A stretch of 54,061 nucleotides of DNA from Frankia sp. R82 (GCF_023716925.1 NZ_JAMQQG010000284.1:1-54061); one strand, 5' to 3'; shown: positions 1-9,366, counted from the stretch's first letter. A program made the numbers and translations. Notes: generated by a model from the letters alone, not told the origin.

Positions 1-383
1 CCGGACCCTGCGGACCCGGACGTCGCACCCCCCTGCCCCGCGGACAACCGCCCGGCCGCGGCGAGACCGTTCGTGCCCGTCACCGTGGGACGGGCCACAC
101 CCGCCTTCCGATCAGCACCGGCCGCCCCGGCGGCGTCAGACGCAGCGGCGGACGGTGGCACGCCGGACGCGGTGGGGCGACGATCGAGGACGTCGGGCTG
201 TGCGGCGACCGTGCTCGTCCCCTCCGCGGAACGGGCCGGAGTACCCATGCTCTGCTGCAGCGCGAAACCGACCACCATCAGCAGCACGGCGCTGACGCAC
301 AGACCCACCCGGAACTGCCGTTGCCCACGGACGACGACCTGCACGCTGGCACGACGGTGACGGCGGATCGGGGTGTTCGACAC
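1..383 (-). CDS. Partial membrane-anchored or exported protein, N-terminus only
   Basis: The reading frame begins at a GTG at 383 and runs off the left edge without a stop (127 codons visible). GGAGG lies four bases upstream of the GTG, which decides the start. The product opens with about 20 residues rich in Arg and Gln, then a single hydrophobic segment (about residues 28-43, motif VGLCVSAVLLMVVGFAL), then a low-complexity Ala/Gly/Ser/Thr/Pro stretch. That is the look of a type II anchored or secreted protein with a flexible linker ahead of a domain lying outside the window. I do not recognise the family, because only the anchor and linker are visible. GC is high at third positions throughout, as expected for a real gene here. 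Confidence 0.6.
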   Translation of the reverse strand, partial: MSNTPIRRHRRASVQVVVRGQRQFRVGLCVSAVLLMVVGFALQQSMGTPARSAEGTSTVAAQPDVLDRRPTASGVPPSAAASDAAGAAGADRKAGVARPTVTGTNGLAAAGRLSAGQGGATSGSAGS

Positions 384-818
384 ACGACCTCCGGCTACCG
401 CGGACACGGGCGTGCCACGCAACGACCCTGAACGACAGTGCCGCGGACGATGGCCAGCGGCCAGCCGACCGATCCGGGGCGGCACCCGGGGCGGCGGCCG
501 ACCCAGGAACAGACAAAAGGGTACCGAGCGCCGCATCTACGGAGGTTGACGGCGTCGCTCGGACACCCCGCCCGACCCATCCTTGAGAGCCGAGAGTGAC
601 ATCGTTGGCCGAAGGAAGTCCTGCAGCGCCGTGAAGTTGAGCCAACAGCAAACCAGGCTGCATCATGTTGCGTGAGTGTCGGGATTCACCATCGAGCTAC
701 CCCGCATACGCCATCCGACCCGGCCCACGACCTGTCTGGCCGGCCCGCCGGCCCGCCGGCCCGAACACAGGCCACGCCGACCTGTCTGGACGGATCCGGA
801 CCGGATGGCGGTCGGCAG
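384..818. other. Intergenic region, no gene seen
   Basis: This stretch lies between the start of the leftward partial gene and the stop of the leftward binding-protein gene. I see no frame with a convincing start and domain. A 12-base direct repeat, cgacctgtctgg, occurs at 728-739 and 778-789, flanking short ccggcccg iterations. The right part presumably holds the 3' end of the binding-protein transcript and the left part the promoter of the partial gene. Confidence 0.5.
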
Positions 819-2009
819 CTATTTGACGGCGTTCGCCGGGGTGGCGATGCCGTCAGGCGCAGCGGTCTGCAGGATCTGGGTCAGCTCGTCGGCAGTGGGC
901 CTGTGGCCGAAGTAGGTCTGATAGAAGCTGCTGGTGACCGAGCGAAGGTCGACGTCGGAAAACAGCGGCGGGTTGAGGACCTTGGCCACCCACTGCAGGT
1001 TGACCGCCTGCTCCGGGGTGTACTGACCCCACGGGTAGAGGCCACGCGGGTGGATGTACAGCTTGTTGTTCTTGACCGCGTTCAGGTCGTTCCAGCCCGA
1101 CAGCTTCGACAGCGCGTCCACGACCGAGGTGCCGGTGTTGGCGGCCAGGCCCTGATCACCGCCGGGGGTGGCGACGATCAGGTAGTCCGGGTTCCACTGG
1201 AGCACCTGCTCCATGGTGACCTTGACCCGGTTGCCCTTGATGTCCTTGGCCGCGTCCGTGCCGCCGGCCTTCTCGATCCACTGGTCGATCAGGGAGGCAC
1301 CGCCCTGGACCGTGATGTCGCTGCCGCCGGTGTAGGCCTCGATGAAGAGCACCTTCGGCTTCGCCGTTGCGCCCGAAAGCTTCGAGGACAGGGCGGCGGA
1401 GACCTTTTCGTAGTACGCGTTGTAGGCCTTCGCCTTCGCTACGGCTGGGCCACCGTAGGTCGCACCGGCGACCGTCATCGACTTCGTGATGTCGTCCAGC
1501 TTGGTGAAGAACATGCTGACGGCCGGGACCCCGGCGTTCTTGAAGGGGGTCGCCGTGTCGCCGCCGCTGATCAGGGACACCACATCGGGCTTGCGCTGGA
1601 GCAGCTGCTCCATGTTCACCATGCCACCGTTGCGGAACAGCTGCGGAACCTTGGCGATACCCGGCTGCACGGTCTGCATGAAAGGAATGGTGCTGACGTT
1701 CTGCGGAATCGCAACCAGCTTGTCGCCGACCCCAAGCATCACGTCGGTCACGGTATGCGCCGGGAACTGCTCGGCAATTTTGTTGATGGTTGTCGGCACT
1801 GTCACCTGCGCACCGGAAAGGTCCGTGACCACGTGGTTGGCCGGCGTGGGGCTGGCCGATGGGCTGGCCGAGGTGCTGTCGTCACCCGAGCTGGAACAGC
1901 CAGCCAGGGCGATCATGCCCGTGAGACCTATCGCAACTGCAATGCGCCGCGGACGGCGTATCGAACGCACTGGTCGTCCCCCCTGAACCGAGCGATTCCC
2001 ATCGCTCAC
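819..2009 (-). CDS. Iron-siderophore/cobalamin-type ABC transporter substrate-binding lipoprotein
   Basis: A 396-residue extracytoplasmic solute-binding protein of the TroA/FepB/BtuF type (periplasmic-binding-protein 2 fold). A basic N-terminus, a hydrophobic segment and a lipobox LAGC with the lipidated Cys at residue 38 show it is an exported lipoprotein. The mature part opens with a Ser/Asp/Thr linker, then the family pattern VVTDLSGAQVTVP and later KPDVV and WNPDYLIV strands. The GTG start at 2009 has no clear Shine-Dalgarno, but a good promoter ends about 15 bases upstream, which supports it. No permease or ATPase gene adjoins it, so it either works with components encoded elsewhere or is an orphan. 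Substrate (Fe3+-siderophore, haem or B12) cannot be told from sequence. Confidence 0.85.
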   Translation of the reverse strand: MSDGNRSVQGGRPVRSIRRPRRIAVAIGLTGMIALAGCSSSGDDSTSASPSASPTPANHVVTDLSGAQVTVPTTINKIAEQFPAHTVTDVMLGVGDKLVAIPQNVSTIPFMQTVQPGIAKVPQLFRNGGMVNMEQLLQRKPDVVSLISGGDTATPFKNAGVPAVSMFFTKLDDITKSMTVAGATYGGPAVAKAKAYNAYYEKVSAALSSKLSGATAKPKVLFIEAYTGGSDITVQGGASLIDQWIEKAGGTDAAKDIKGNRVKVTMEQVLQWNPDYLIVATPGGDQGLAANTGTSVVDALSKLSGWNDLNAVKNNKLYIHPRGLYPWGQYTPEQAVNLQWVAKVLNPPLFSDVDLRSVTSSFYQTYFGHRPTADELTQILQTAAPDGIATPANAVK

Positions 2010-2030
2010 GTCGAACCGATTGGTCGGCGA

Positions 2031-2060
2031 AAATTAGCAGCGGCCGAATCAGGGCGTCAA
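2031..2060 (-). promoter_or_regulatory. Sigma70-type promoter of the binding-protein gene
   Basis: On the minus strand, TTGACG (2055-2060) and TAATTT (2031-2036) are separated by 18 bases. The predicted transcript start is about 15 bases ahead of the GTG at 2009, giving a very short leader. No IdeR-type iron box was recognised over it. Confidence 0.6.
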
Positions 2061-2887
2061 GGCGGATTCTTCGCACTCGAAGAAAGATGACGAAACGGTG
2101 AACGCCCTGTTTCGACGACATCGGCCAGGCGCAGGACGGAAGGCCGTGGGTGTAGGGGCGGGAGCCGCCACCCCGACCCACGCCGCCATTCACTGACGGT
2201 CTCCGGATGCCATGAAGGCGTGCATTGGGATGCGAATAATTCGGGCAAAACTTCCACTCGGCACCCGGGTGGCCACGGATCCGAGGGCGACCCCGAAGCC
2301 GAGTGGGCCTCTCGGCCAGAACGATCAAGTCGAGCCGCTTTGTGTCAGACAGGTTACCAACAGAAGTTCGAGATATCCGCATATGCGGTCAGTTACGGAC
2401 GCTGCATCCGCAGATGCGTCGCACATAAGGATGGATTCCCGCGGATGCCGGTACGCCACCGCCCGCCACCCAACCTGCAAGACGACCGCGGTCACCCTAT
2501 TTGATCGCTAAAAGAAACATCAATACTACGCTGCGTCAGGAGTGACGGAGGTCTGGCCGCCCGTTTCGGACCATCGGAGCAGAGATGGAGACGGGTACCG
2601 GGGCCCAGGCAGGCGCCGGAACCGGAACGCAGGGATGCCCGCCGGCCGCTGCCGCGGTGGAGATCGGGACGTTCTCGGGCTCACCCGGGCAGCCGTACAC
2701 CCGCCGCGCGGCGTCCAGAAGTCTGGTCCCAGGGACGGAAACAACAGCTGCGCGGTGGGCCCACCGGCCAGCCGCAAAGAATTTTTCGGGCTTTTCAGGG
2801 ATTCTTTCCGAAGCCATTGGAGGCCGTCGGAGGTCGCCCCGGTCCACCGTTTCCTGCAGAGGGGACGCCGCAGCCGAAGGTCGCGAT
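2061..2887. other. Long non-coding region with palindromes
   Basis: Over 800 bases without a convincing gene and with visibly lower GC than the surrounding coding DNA. It contains a perfect palindrome CCGCATATGCGG (2377-2388), an inverted repeat GCATC-cgca-GATGC (2404-2417 with flanks), and an inverted repeat AAAGAAT (2776-2782)/ATTCTTT (2801-2807) just beyond the end of the GH6 gene. The last could form a weak stem-loop after that operon. The palindromes are possible regulator sites. No riboswitch consensus was recognised. Confidence 0.5.
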
Positions 2888-4012
2888 TCAGCCGACGGCG
2901 TTCTGGACGAGCTCCGCGGCGGCCTGCGGCCACCACTCCCCCGCCTTCGGATTACCGCGGTTACATTCCCCGTCGCTGGCCCCGGGAGTTTTGATCCACA
3001 GAAAGGCATCGGCATGCGGAAAACCGGTGCTGGTGGTGGGCTTGGTACCGAGCCCACGACCAGGCGGGTTGCACCACGGGTCCGAGATGCCGGTTGCCGG
3101 GCCCCGACCGTTGCGGGACGTGTCGATAACGTAGTGAGCGCCGCCGAGCAGACGGGAAAGAACCTCGCCGCGGGCCGCCTCATCCGCGGTGGCGTAGTAG
3201 TTCGACACGTTCACCGCGAATCCGCGGGCGTGCGCCACGCCGGCCTGCGCCAGGCGGTGGGCCATCTCCACGGGGTCGGTCCAGCCGCAGTTCGCGCCGT
3301 CGAGGTAGACGCTGGTCGCCGGCAGGGCGCCATAGGCGTCGACCGCGTCACGCAGCAGGGCGTAGCGTTCCGCTGCCTTGCCGGCGTCGAGTTCGTTGAT
3401 CTGGCCGAGCGCGTCGGGTTCGAGCACGATGACGGCCCGTGCGCCGCCGATGCCGGCCGCGACCTTCGCGGTGAACTGGCGGTACTCCGCGGCGTTGGGC
3501 AGGCCGCCCGCGGAGTACTGGCCCACATCCCGGTAGGGGATGGCGTACACCATGAACACGGCGGTGGCGCCGGCGGCCTGCGCGGCGGCGGCCCGGGCGT
3601 GTACCTCCCCGATGACGTCGCCGATCCAGTCGCCGACCGGGAAGGCGGTCGACGTCTGGACCAGCGGTGCGATCGTGCTCGCCTCGCCGGGGTGGGACCC
3701 GGCGCGCTGCGCTGCCTGGCTGCTCGGGTCGACCAGGAACGGCTCCTGCGGCGCCCGGGAGGACGCGCCGTCCCCGTCCGGAGTAGCCACGGTCGGCTCG
3801 TTGACGGTGTCGGCTCCGCCCTGCGGGCACCGGGTGGGGTCCGGGGCGGGTACCGCCGCGGCGGCGGACGCGCTGCCGGAGCGACCCGGGTCGCCGCTGT
3901 GGTCCTTTCCACCACCGAGATCGCAGGCAGCCAACACGGCGACAAGGGCCAGGACGATGCCGATCCGGCCGGCACGCTCGGCGGCCACGGGCAGCAACCT
4001 GGATGTCGGCAC
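2888..4012 (-). CDS. cslZ: GH6 endoglucanase/cellobiohydrolase-like lipoprotein (CslZ-like)
   Basis: A 374-residue glycoside hydrolase family 6 protein, predicted to cut beta-1,4-glucan outside the membrane. A lipobox AVLAAC puts the lipidated Cys at residue 30, followed by a flexible linker to about residue 90 and the GH6 barrel. Signature 1 is VYAIPYRDVGQ, where D162 corresponds to the conserved RD aspartate; signature 2 is VIVLEPDAL, where D200 is the catalytic acid. The GTG start at 4012 has GAGAGGA seven bases upstream. It lies 86 bases downstream of the galactose-oxidase-like gene. In Streptomyces the order cslA-glxA-cslZ encodes a glucan synthase, a copper oxidase and a GH6 enzyme working at hyphal tips, and the same order here supports the same role. 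Confidence 0.88.
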   Translation of the reverse strand: MPTSRLLPVAAERAGRIGIVLALVAVLAACDLGGGKDHSGDPGRSGSASAAAAVPAPDPTRCPQGGADTVNEPTVATPDGDGASSRAPQEPFLVDPSSQAAQRAGSHPGEASTIAPLVQTSTAFPVGDWIGDVIGEVHARAAAAQAAGATAVFMVYAIPYRDVGQYSAGGLPNAAEYRQFTAKVAAGIGGARAVIVLEPDALGQINELDAGKAAERYALLRDAVDAYGALPATSVYLDGANCGWTDPVEMAHRLAQAGVAHARGFAVNVSNYYATADEAARGEVLSRLLGGAHYVIDTSRNGRGPATGISDPWCNPPGRGLGTKPTTSTGFPHADAFLWIKTPGASDGECNRGNPKAGEWWPQAAAELVQNAVG

Positions 4013-4098
4013 GACGGCGTCCTCTCTGCGGTTACTCGCATGACGGGCAGCGCCGGACAGGCCACCCCACAGCCCCCGGGGCCGGCGGGCCGGCGACG

Positions 4099-5964
4099 CT
4101 ACTGAGCCACGTGCACCCAGGTTGCGACCGACGGAACGTTCGCTCCGTTGTCGACAAAGAGCATGTACCAGTCGCCCGGCAGGACGTTCGCGTTGTCCGG
4201 CACGCTCACCGTGACCGTACCGTCCACCTGGGAGGTGATCGGAAGGGCCACCGAACGTTGCTCGGTATCCGTCACGTGAGTGTAGGCTCCCGGCCGGATC
4301 AAACGGACTTTTCCGACTTTCTGTGACACGGACAGCGAGATTGAGGTACCCCGCGCGAGGGCGTTCGGCGCGGTACGGATGACCGGCCGCGTCCCGGCGT
4401 AGAGGTACGGCGGCGAGTAGACCTCGACTCTGGTCTCAAAGGTGTTGTCGTCGGTGAGCGGGTTCGAGCCGAACACCGCCACCCGACCGTCGGGCAGCAG
4501 GAGGTACTCGGAGTGGTAGTCCCGGCCGACGTGCGGGGCGGCCACCTGGCGGAAGGTGTTGCTCGTCGGGTTGTAGAGCTCCGCGCTCAGCATGTCCTTG
4601 GCCCGGTAGCGTCGCGACCCGCCCGAGACCAGCACTGTGTCGTCGGGCAGCACGACCGCGCCGGGATAGCGCTTGGGTGAGCTGAGGTCGGGGCCGCGCA
4701 CCCAGGCGGGCTGCGGCGAGGTCAGGTCCACGATGGCGGTCCGGTCGGTGGCCACCTGGGTGTCGCCGACGCCACCACCGCCGATGAACATGATCTTCTG
4801 GTCCTGGGCCGGGGCAAGCAGGACCGTGCCGGCGGTCTCGTTGACCTCGGGCAGCGGCAGCCCGGGAACGGCCTGGAAGTTGTTGTTGGTGAGGTTCCAC
4901 AGCCCGGACTGACGGGCCTCCAACGATGCTGGGCCGTAGCCGGCGTTCGCGCCGGAGAAGAACAGCCGGCCATCCGCGGTCAGCAGCAGCGACGGGTAGG
5001 TCGGGAACTCCTTGCGCAGCTCGGGATGCTCGAGCCAGCTGGCACTGCCGGCGTCGTAGGACTCGGTGTTGCCCGGGTCGATGTCGCCCTTCTCGTTGAG
5101 TCCCGAGACGGCGACGACCGCGCCGTTGGCCAGCGTGACCAGCGTCGGGTACCACCGGGCGTGCTGCAGGAAGCCGGTCTTGACGTAACGCTCGCTGATC
5201 GGGTCGAACAGGTAGGAGTCCTTGAGGCCCTGGTACTCCTTCTTCTTGCCGTCCGGCGCGTCCGCGGCGAGCACCTCGTAGGCCTTGGTGCCGCCGGCGA
5301 TCAGCAGGTCGCCGTTGGGCAGGAACGCGTGCCCGGCGCAGAAGACGTCCCATGGGGTGGCGATCTTCTGGAAGGTGTTCGCGACCGGATCCCACAGGAC
5401 GGTCTCGAACCGCTTGGCGTCGAAGTTCTTCTTGTCGTTGCCGGAGCCCGACATCAGCAGAACCTTGCCGGTGCGCAGCATCGCGGCGTGGATCGACCGC
5501 GAACCGCTGTCGGCGACGATGTCCCAGCGACCGTTGTCACGCATGTAGCCCGGCTGGTGGGAACGCCAGTCGTTGTACTGGTCGGACGCCCACGAGTTGA
5601 CGTAGGGGAAGTTTCCGGCCAGCACCACCAGCACGATGATCCCGGCCTGCAGGATCCGGCGGCGGCGTCGGGACCTCGTCGGCGTTGCCACCACCGGTGC
5701 CATCCGCGGGTCGTCCAGGCTGGGCCGGCCTCCCACCGGCGCCGGCCGACGACCTGGCTCGGATCGGCGGCCCGACTCCGAACGGCGGGTCCGCTCCGAA
5801 GGGCGCTCCGAGTCGGACCGGTGGCCCGACTCGGAGCGTCGCGGGGCGGCCGGACGATCATCCCGAGCCGACGCCGGCGCGGCGCCGCCGATGGTCGGCA
5901 GGTCGGTGACGGTCGGCTCGTCGGGTTCCGGGCGCCCCGCGGGGCGACGCGGGCGGTCGGGCAT
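4099..5964 (-). CDS. glxA: GlxA-like mononuclear copper-radical oxidase (galactose oxidase fold)
   Basis: A 621-residue protein with a disordered Arg/Ser/Glu-rich cytosolic head (1-100), one membrane anchor (about 104-120) and an extracellular kelch beta-propeller plus a C-terminal DUF1929-type domain (about 525-620). The radical site of the galactose oxidase family is visible: C209 in FCAGHAF, Y272 in HARWYPTL (the Cys-Tyr thioether pair), Y483-H484 in RDYHSEY and H563 in YTHVTD as copper ligands. It should oxidise a primary alcohol on a sugar polymer and release peroxide. Its ATG overlaps the cslA stop by one base (TGATG), so it is translationally coupled to the glucan synthase. Streptomyces GlxA acts with CslA on the hyphal-tip glycan. 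Confidence 0.92.
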   Translation of the reverse strand: MPDRPRRPAGRPEPDEPTVTDLPTIGGAAPASARDDRPAAPRRSESGHRSDSERPSERTRRSESGRRSEPGRRPAPVGGRPSLDDPRMAPVVATPTRSRRRRRILQAGIIVLVVLAGNFPYVNSWASDQYNDWRSHQPGYMRDNGRWDIVADSGSRSIHAAMLRTGKVLLMSGSGNDKKNFDAKRFETVLWDPVANTFQKIATPWDVFCAGHAFLPNGDLLIAGGTKAYEVLAADAPDGKKKEYQGLKDSYLFDPISERYVKTGFLQHARWYPTLVTLANGAVVAVSGLNEKGDIDPGNTESYDAGSASWLEHPELRKEFPTYPSLLLTADGRLFFSGANAGYGPASLEARQSGLWNLTNNNFQAVPGLPLPEVNETAGTVLLAPAQDQKIMFIGGGGVGDTQVATDRTAIVDLTSPQPAWVRGPDLSSPKRYPGAVVLPDDTVLVSGGSRRYRAKDMLSAELYNPTSNTFRQVAAPHVGRDYHSEYLLLPDGRVAVFGSNPLTDDNTFETRVEVYSPPYLYAGTRPVIRTAPNALARGTSISLSVSQKVGKVRLIRPGAYTHVTDTEQRSVALPITSQVDGTVTVSVPDNANVLPGDWYMLFVDNGANVPSVATWVHVAQ

Positions 5965-8579
5965 CAGCCAATCTCCTCGAGCAGGCCGTCGAGGGACACC
6001 CGACGTCGGCGTGGGGTCAGTCGCATCGTCACGTCCTCGACGTAGACAGGCCGGTCACCGGCGGTGGCACCCACTCCGGCGAGCACCTCGCGGCGGCCGG
6101 TGATCACCGTCTCGTGTTCGGTGTAGACCGGCGGCGTGGCCGGGTGGGAGCGATGGTCCGGGTCGTCCCCGCCGGCGGCAGGCGCCTCCTCCGCGGCCAC
6201 GGGCGCCCGGGACGGCTGGTCGTTCGGGCCAGGCAGCGTCCGGGTGACGACCGTGTCATCACGCTCGCCGTCCGAGTGACCGTCCGAGTGACCGGACCCG
6301 CCGCCGGCGGCGGGTCCGGTGGTCGTCGCACGGGCGAGGGCAGCAGCCACGCCGGCGGCCGACAGAAGCATGGTCGGGCCGTCGATCCCGAGCGCGCCCT
6401 GGGCGTCGGCACCCCTGGCCGAGCCGGTCGCCTGCCCCGGGCCGGCGCCGTCCGTGGAGCCGGCCTGCGCGGTGGCGCCGGCCAGTTCCCGGTCCTTGCC
6501 CCTACGGCTGTCCCGGTCCCGGTCGTCCTCCCGGTCGTCCTCCCGGTTGTTCTCCCGGCCCTTGCCGCCCTTGTCCGTGGTGCCGCCACGCCCGCCTGCA
6601 CGGGGCGGCGTGCTCGGTGGGCGGGCACCGACGATGGTGACCGTGTCGCCGGTAAGGCCGTCGGGACCATCCAGGAGCTGCACCTCCTCGGTGACCGGAT
6701 CCGCGAACGTGGCGGCCACCACGGCCGGCACCTCCTCGGTCACCGGATCGTCCGCCCCTGCACCGCCGGACCGGCGCGACGCGGGCGTACCAGCCGTGCC
6801 GAGCTCGCGTTCGGCATGGGGTCCCGCCTGCGGGAGGGCTGGCCACGCAGCCTCCGCTGCCCGCCGCGGTGCCGGCACGTGCGCGGCCGGCAGCGGATTG
6901 GGAGCCTTGGCCCGGCGCGGCGCGAGGATGGGTTCCAACCGCCACAGACCAATCGGCAGCAGGCAGGTCACCAGCGACAGCGACACCCACACCATGTTCG
7001 CCGGATACAGATGCCCGAGCGCCGCCGCGGCCGCGATCGACCCGGCCGACCAGACCGCCCAGAAGAGATGCTTGCGGAAGGTCAACAGACGGTCCGGGCT
7101 GGCCTGATCGCCCTTGGGAGTGACGACGAAACCCAGCTTGCGCCGGAACACCGCGCCGACGAACGCCGTCGAATAGAACGGCGTGCACAGCACGGACACG
7201 AAGATGCCGGACATTCCTGCGGAACCGGGTTCCTCGTGCGGGCTGGTGTTGAACCGACGCAGCCAGAAGTACAGCAGCAGCCGTGAGGCGAACACGTCGA
7301 CGTAGAGCGCGAACCAGGCCGAGACGTGCACGACGACGCCGGTGGAGCCGAGCGCCATGTAGGTCGTCGTGAGCATCATGCCGAGAATCCAGGTCAGCGC
7401 GACCGTCGGGTAGTGCAGCATCAGCGTCGCGTAGTGCAGCCGCGGCCCCCAGGACAGCTTGCGCATCCGACCGGCAGCCTCGGTGACCAGGACCTCGTTG
7501 GCCCCCCGGGCCCACCGCAGCTGCTGACTGAAGAAGTCGGTCCAGGTGGCCGGCCCCTCTCCGACGGCGACGACGTCCGGCGTGTACACCGAGGTCCAGC
7601 GGTGCTTCGTCACCGGGTTGCGGGCACCGTGGACGGCGAAGGAAGTCGCGAGATCCTCGGTGATCGAGTCCTGGAAGCCGCCGATCTGCCGCCAGGTCTC
7701 GACCCGGTAGGCGTGGTTCGTACCGACGAACATTCCGCAGGCGAACCGGTTGGCCGCCCGCTGGACGACCGAGTGGAACATGTAGTTCTGCGCCTCGGCG
7801 CCCCGGGTGAGGTAGTGCCGGAAGTTTCCGTACACCTGCGGGCCGACCACGAACGCGACGTTGGGATCGCGGAAGTAGCCGAGCATGCGTTCGGCGAAGT
7901 TCGGCAGGGGAATGTGATCCGGGTCCACCGAGAGCACCACGTCATAGCCGTCGCCGTGGGCGTCCAACCACGAGTTGTGATTTCCGTGCTTTGTCTTCGC
8001 GCGGAACCGGCCGCGGCTGGTGTTGTAACGCTCCACGTCTTTGCGGGAGAAGTGGTTGATACCGATCTCCGCGCACATCGCGCGGACCGCCGGGTCATTG
8101 CCCTCATCCAACAGCCAGACGTCGATGATCGAGTCGTGCCGAATGTTCAGGGCCGCGATCAGGGTGTCCCGGACGACGTCGAGGGGTTCCTTGGAAGGCA
8201 CGATCGTCGTCGTGAAGGCAACCCGCAGACCAGTCGGCGGTCGCACGGGAACCGGGTTGCGCATGATGAACGCCGACCAGCACAACGTGATCGAGTTGAT
8301 CAGTCGAATACCCTCAGTGACTACGATCAGCCAGAACATCACTGCGTTGCCGACCTGGACCGCCGTCGGCAGATAACGGCCCTGCGGGTAGTGCTCGGGC
8401 TGGATCAGCCACACGAAGAACAGCGACGACAGGCCGACCGTGGCGATCAGCTGCGGCAGCACCTGGTAGAGGTGCCGACCGACCATGATCTTGCGGTAGG
8501 CGACGTGGTACTGGCCGCGGGTCGGCGGCTCCTGCAGCGGTCCGGCCAGCGTCGAGAACGACGCGTAGTCATAGGCCAC
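5964..8579 (-). CDS. cslA: CslA-like family 2 processive glycosyltransferase (cellulose-synthase-like)
   Basis: An 871-residue membrane beta-glucan synthase. The GTG start at 8579 is chosen because GGTAGGAG precedes it by five bases; it overlaps the upstream gene by 11 bases. Two membrane segments (about 43-60, 75-97) precede the GT2 domain with VDPDH (D219/D221), TED (307-309) and QQLRW (352-356), the D,D,D,QxxRW signature of processive synthases, then further membrane segments (about 385-545). Beyond about residue 560 is a disordered tail of roughly 310 residues rich in Ala, Gly, Asp and Arg, ending in VSLDGLLEEIG. That tail is longer than I would expect for CslA. UDP-glucose is the likely donor, by family. 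Confidence 0.92.
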   Translation of the reverse strand: MAYDYASFSTLAGPLQEPPTRGQYHVAYRKIMVGRHLYQVLPQLIATVGLSSLFFVWLIQPEHYPQGRYLPTAVQVGNAVMFWLIVVTEGIRLINSITLCWSAFIMRNPVPVRPPTGLRVAFTTTIVPSKEPLDVVRDTLIAALNIRHDSIIDVWLLDEGNDPAVRAMCAEIGINHFSRKDVERYNTSRGRFRAKTKHGNHNSWLDAHGDGYDVVLSVDPDHIPLPNFAERMLGYFRDPNVAFVVGPQVYGNFRHYLTRGAEAQNYMFHSVVQRAANRFACGMFVGTNHAYRVETWRQIGGFQDSITEDLATSFAVHGARNPVTKHRWTSVYTPDVVAVGEGPATWTDFFSQQLRWARGANEVLVTEAAGRMRKLSWGPRLHYATLMLHYPTVALTWILGMMLTTTYMALGSTGVVVHVSAWFALYVDVFASRLLLYFWLRRFNTSPHEEPGSAGMSGIFVSVLCTPFYSTAFVGAVFRRKLGFVVTPKGDQASPDRLLTFRKHLFWAVWSAGSIAAAAALGHLYPANMVWVSLSLVTCLLPIGLWRLEPILAPRRAKAPNPLPAAHVPAPRRAAEAAWPALPQAGPHAERELGTAGTPASRRSGGAGADDPVTEEVPAVVAATFADPVTEEVQLLDGPDGLTGDTVTIVGARPPSTPPRAGGRGGTTDKGGKGRENNREDDREDDRDRDSRRGKDRELAGATAQAGSTDGAGPGQATGSARGADAQGALGIDGPTMLLSAAGVAAALARATTTGPAAGGGSGHSDGHSDGERDDTVVTRTLPGPNDQPSRAPVAAEEAPAAGGDDPDHRSHPATPPVYTEHETVITGRREVLAGVGATAGDRPVYVEDVTMRLTPRRRRVSLDGLLEEIG

Positions 8580-9366
8580 GATGGCTCCTACCCGACCGGC
8601 CGTCGACCACGGGGCGTCCGGCGGGACCCGGCCGCGGTCGCGACCGCCCGAGCGCCAGGCAGCCAGCCGCAGCCCCGACCATGACGACGCCGCAGACCAC
8701 CGCGACCCACAACCACAATGCGGGACCACTTGCCGTGACCGGTTCGTCCGTCTGGAAGGTGCCGATCCGTAGCCGGCCGATCGTGTGCTCGAGCGGGTCG
8801 GCAGCGTTCAACCGGCCAAGTGCCAGCGCAACGATCGCCAGCCCGCAGGCCAGCGGCCCGACGATCAGCCTGCGTCGACCAGTCCAGCCCACCAGCAGGC
8901 AGAGCACGATCGAGAGCACCGCGGCGGTGCCCACCAGGGCGCCGGTGGGCGCCAGCTCCCAACCGGACCGGGTGGCGACCAGCAGGTGCGCGCCCCGGTC
9001 CGACAGCGTTGCGCGAGCCCAGGTCCGCGGCACGGTGAACAGCGCAACCAGACCAGCAATCACACACAGCGTGAGAAGCCGATCGCTCCAGCCGCCCCCC
9101 GTCCTCGCGGCACCCCGGCGGCGGCCAACGCCGGCCCCGGTGTCCCTGGCGGCGCGCTCGCGCCGATCGCCCCCGACGTCCAGGTCGTCCCGGTCGCCCA
9201 GGCCGTCCAGGCCGGGATCTGCATCCCCGGCGACACGGTCGCCCGGGCCGCCCCGGGCCTCCCCGGCGCCAAGATTGTCCCGGGCCTCCCCCACACCCAC
9301 AACGACCTCGGAGTTCAAAGCATCCAGGGCCGATCGATCGCCGCTGTCCGGCTCCTCGTGGACCAC
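8569..9366 (-). CDS. Four-helix membrane protein resembling Trp_oprn_chp family, upstream of cslA
   Basis: A 265-residue protein whose last 11 bases overlap cslA. I chose the GTG at 9366 because GGGAGGGG lies just upstream. Residues 1-95 are a charged Gly/Asp/Arg linker; then come four predicted membrane helices (GLVALFTVP, LVGTAAVLSIVLCLLVG, GLAIVALALG, LWVAVVCGVVMVGAAAG). The spacing of helices and the TW...L.P...AL pattern between helices 1 and 2 resemble the trp-operon-associated membrane family that also occurs at 26051-26722. That family link is my inference from topology and motif spacing. Its coupling to cslA suggests a part in the glucan synthase complex. Confidence 0.65.
   Translation of the reverse strand: MVHEEPDSGDRSALDALNSEVVVGVGEARDNLGAGEARGGPGDRVAGDADPGLDGLGDRDDLDVGGDRRERAARDTGAGVGRRRGAARTGGGWSDRLLTLCVIAGLVALFTVPRTWARATLSDRGAHLLVATRSGWELAPTGALVGTAAVLSIVLCLLVGWTGRRRLIVGPLACGLAIVALALGRLNAADPLEHTIGRLRIGTFQTDEPVTASGPALWLWVAVVCGVVMVGAAAGCLALGRSRPRPGPAGRPVVDGRSGRSHRGL

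Noticed and set aside
2341-2361. IdeR/DmdR-type iron box
   Set aside because: Only part of the right half-site resembles the consensus; the dyad is missing.
2061-2400. Cobalamin riboswitch upstream of the binding-protein gene
   Set aside because: The B12 box and conserved core were not found on either strand, and the promoter predicts a leader of about 15 bases.
2536-2806. Small minus-strand gene after the GH6 gene
   Set aside because: The start has no ribosome site, and the lower-GC T-run inside suggests non-coding DNA.
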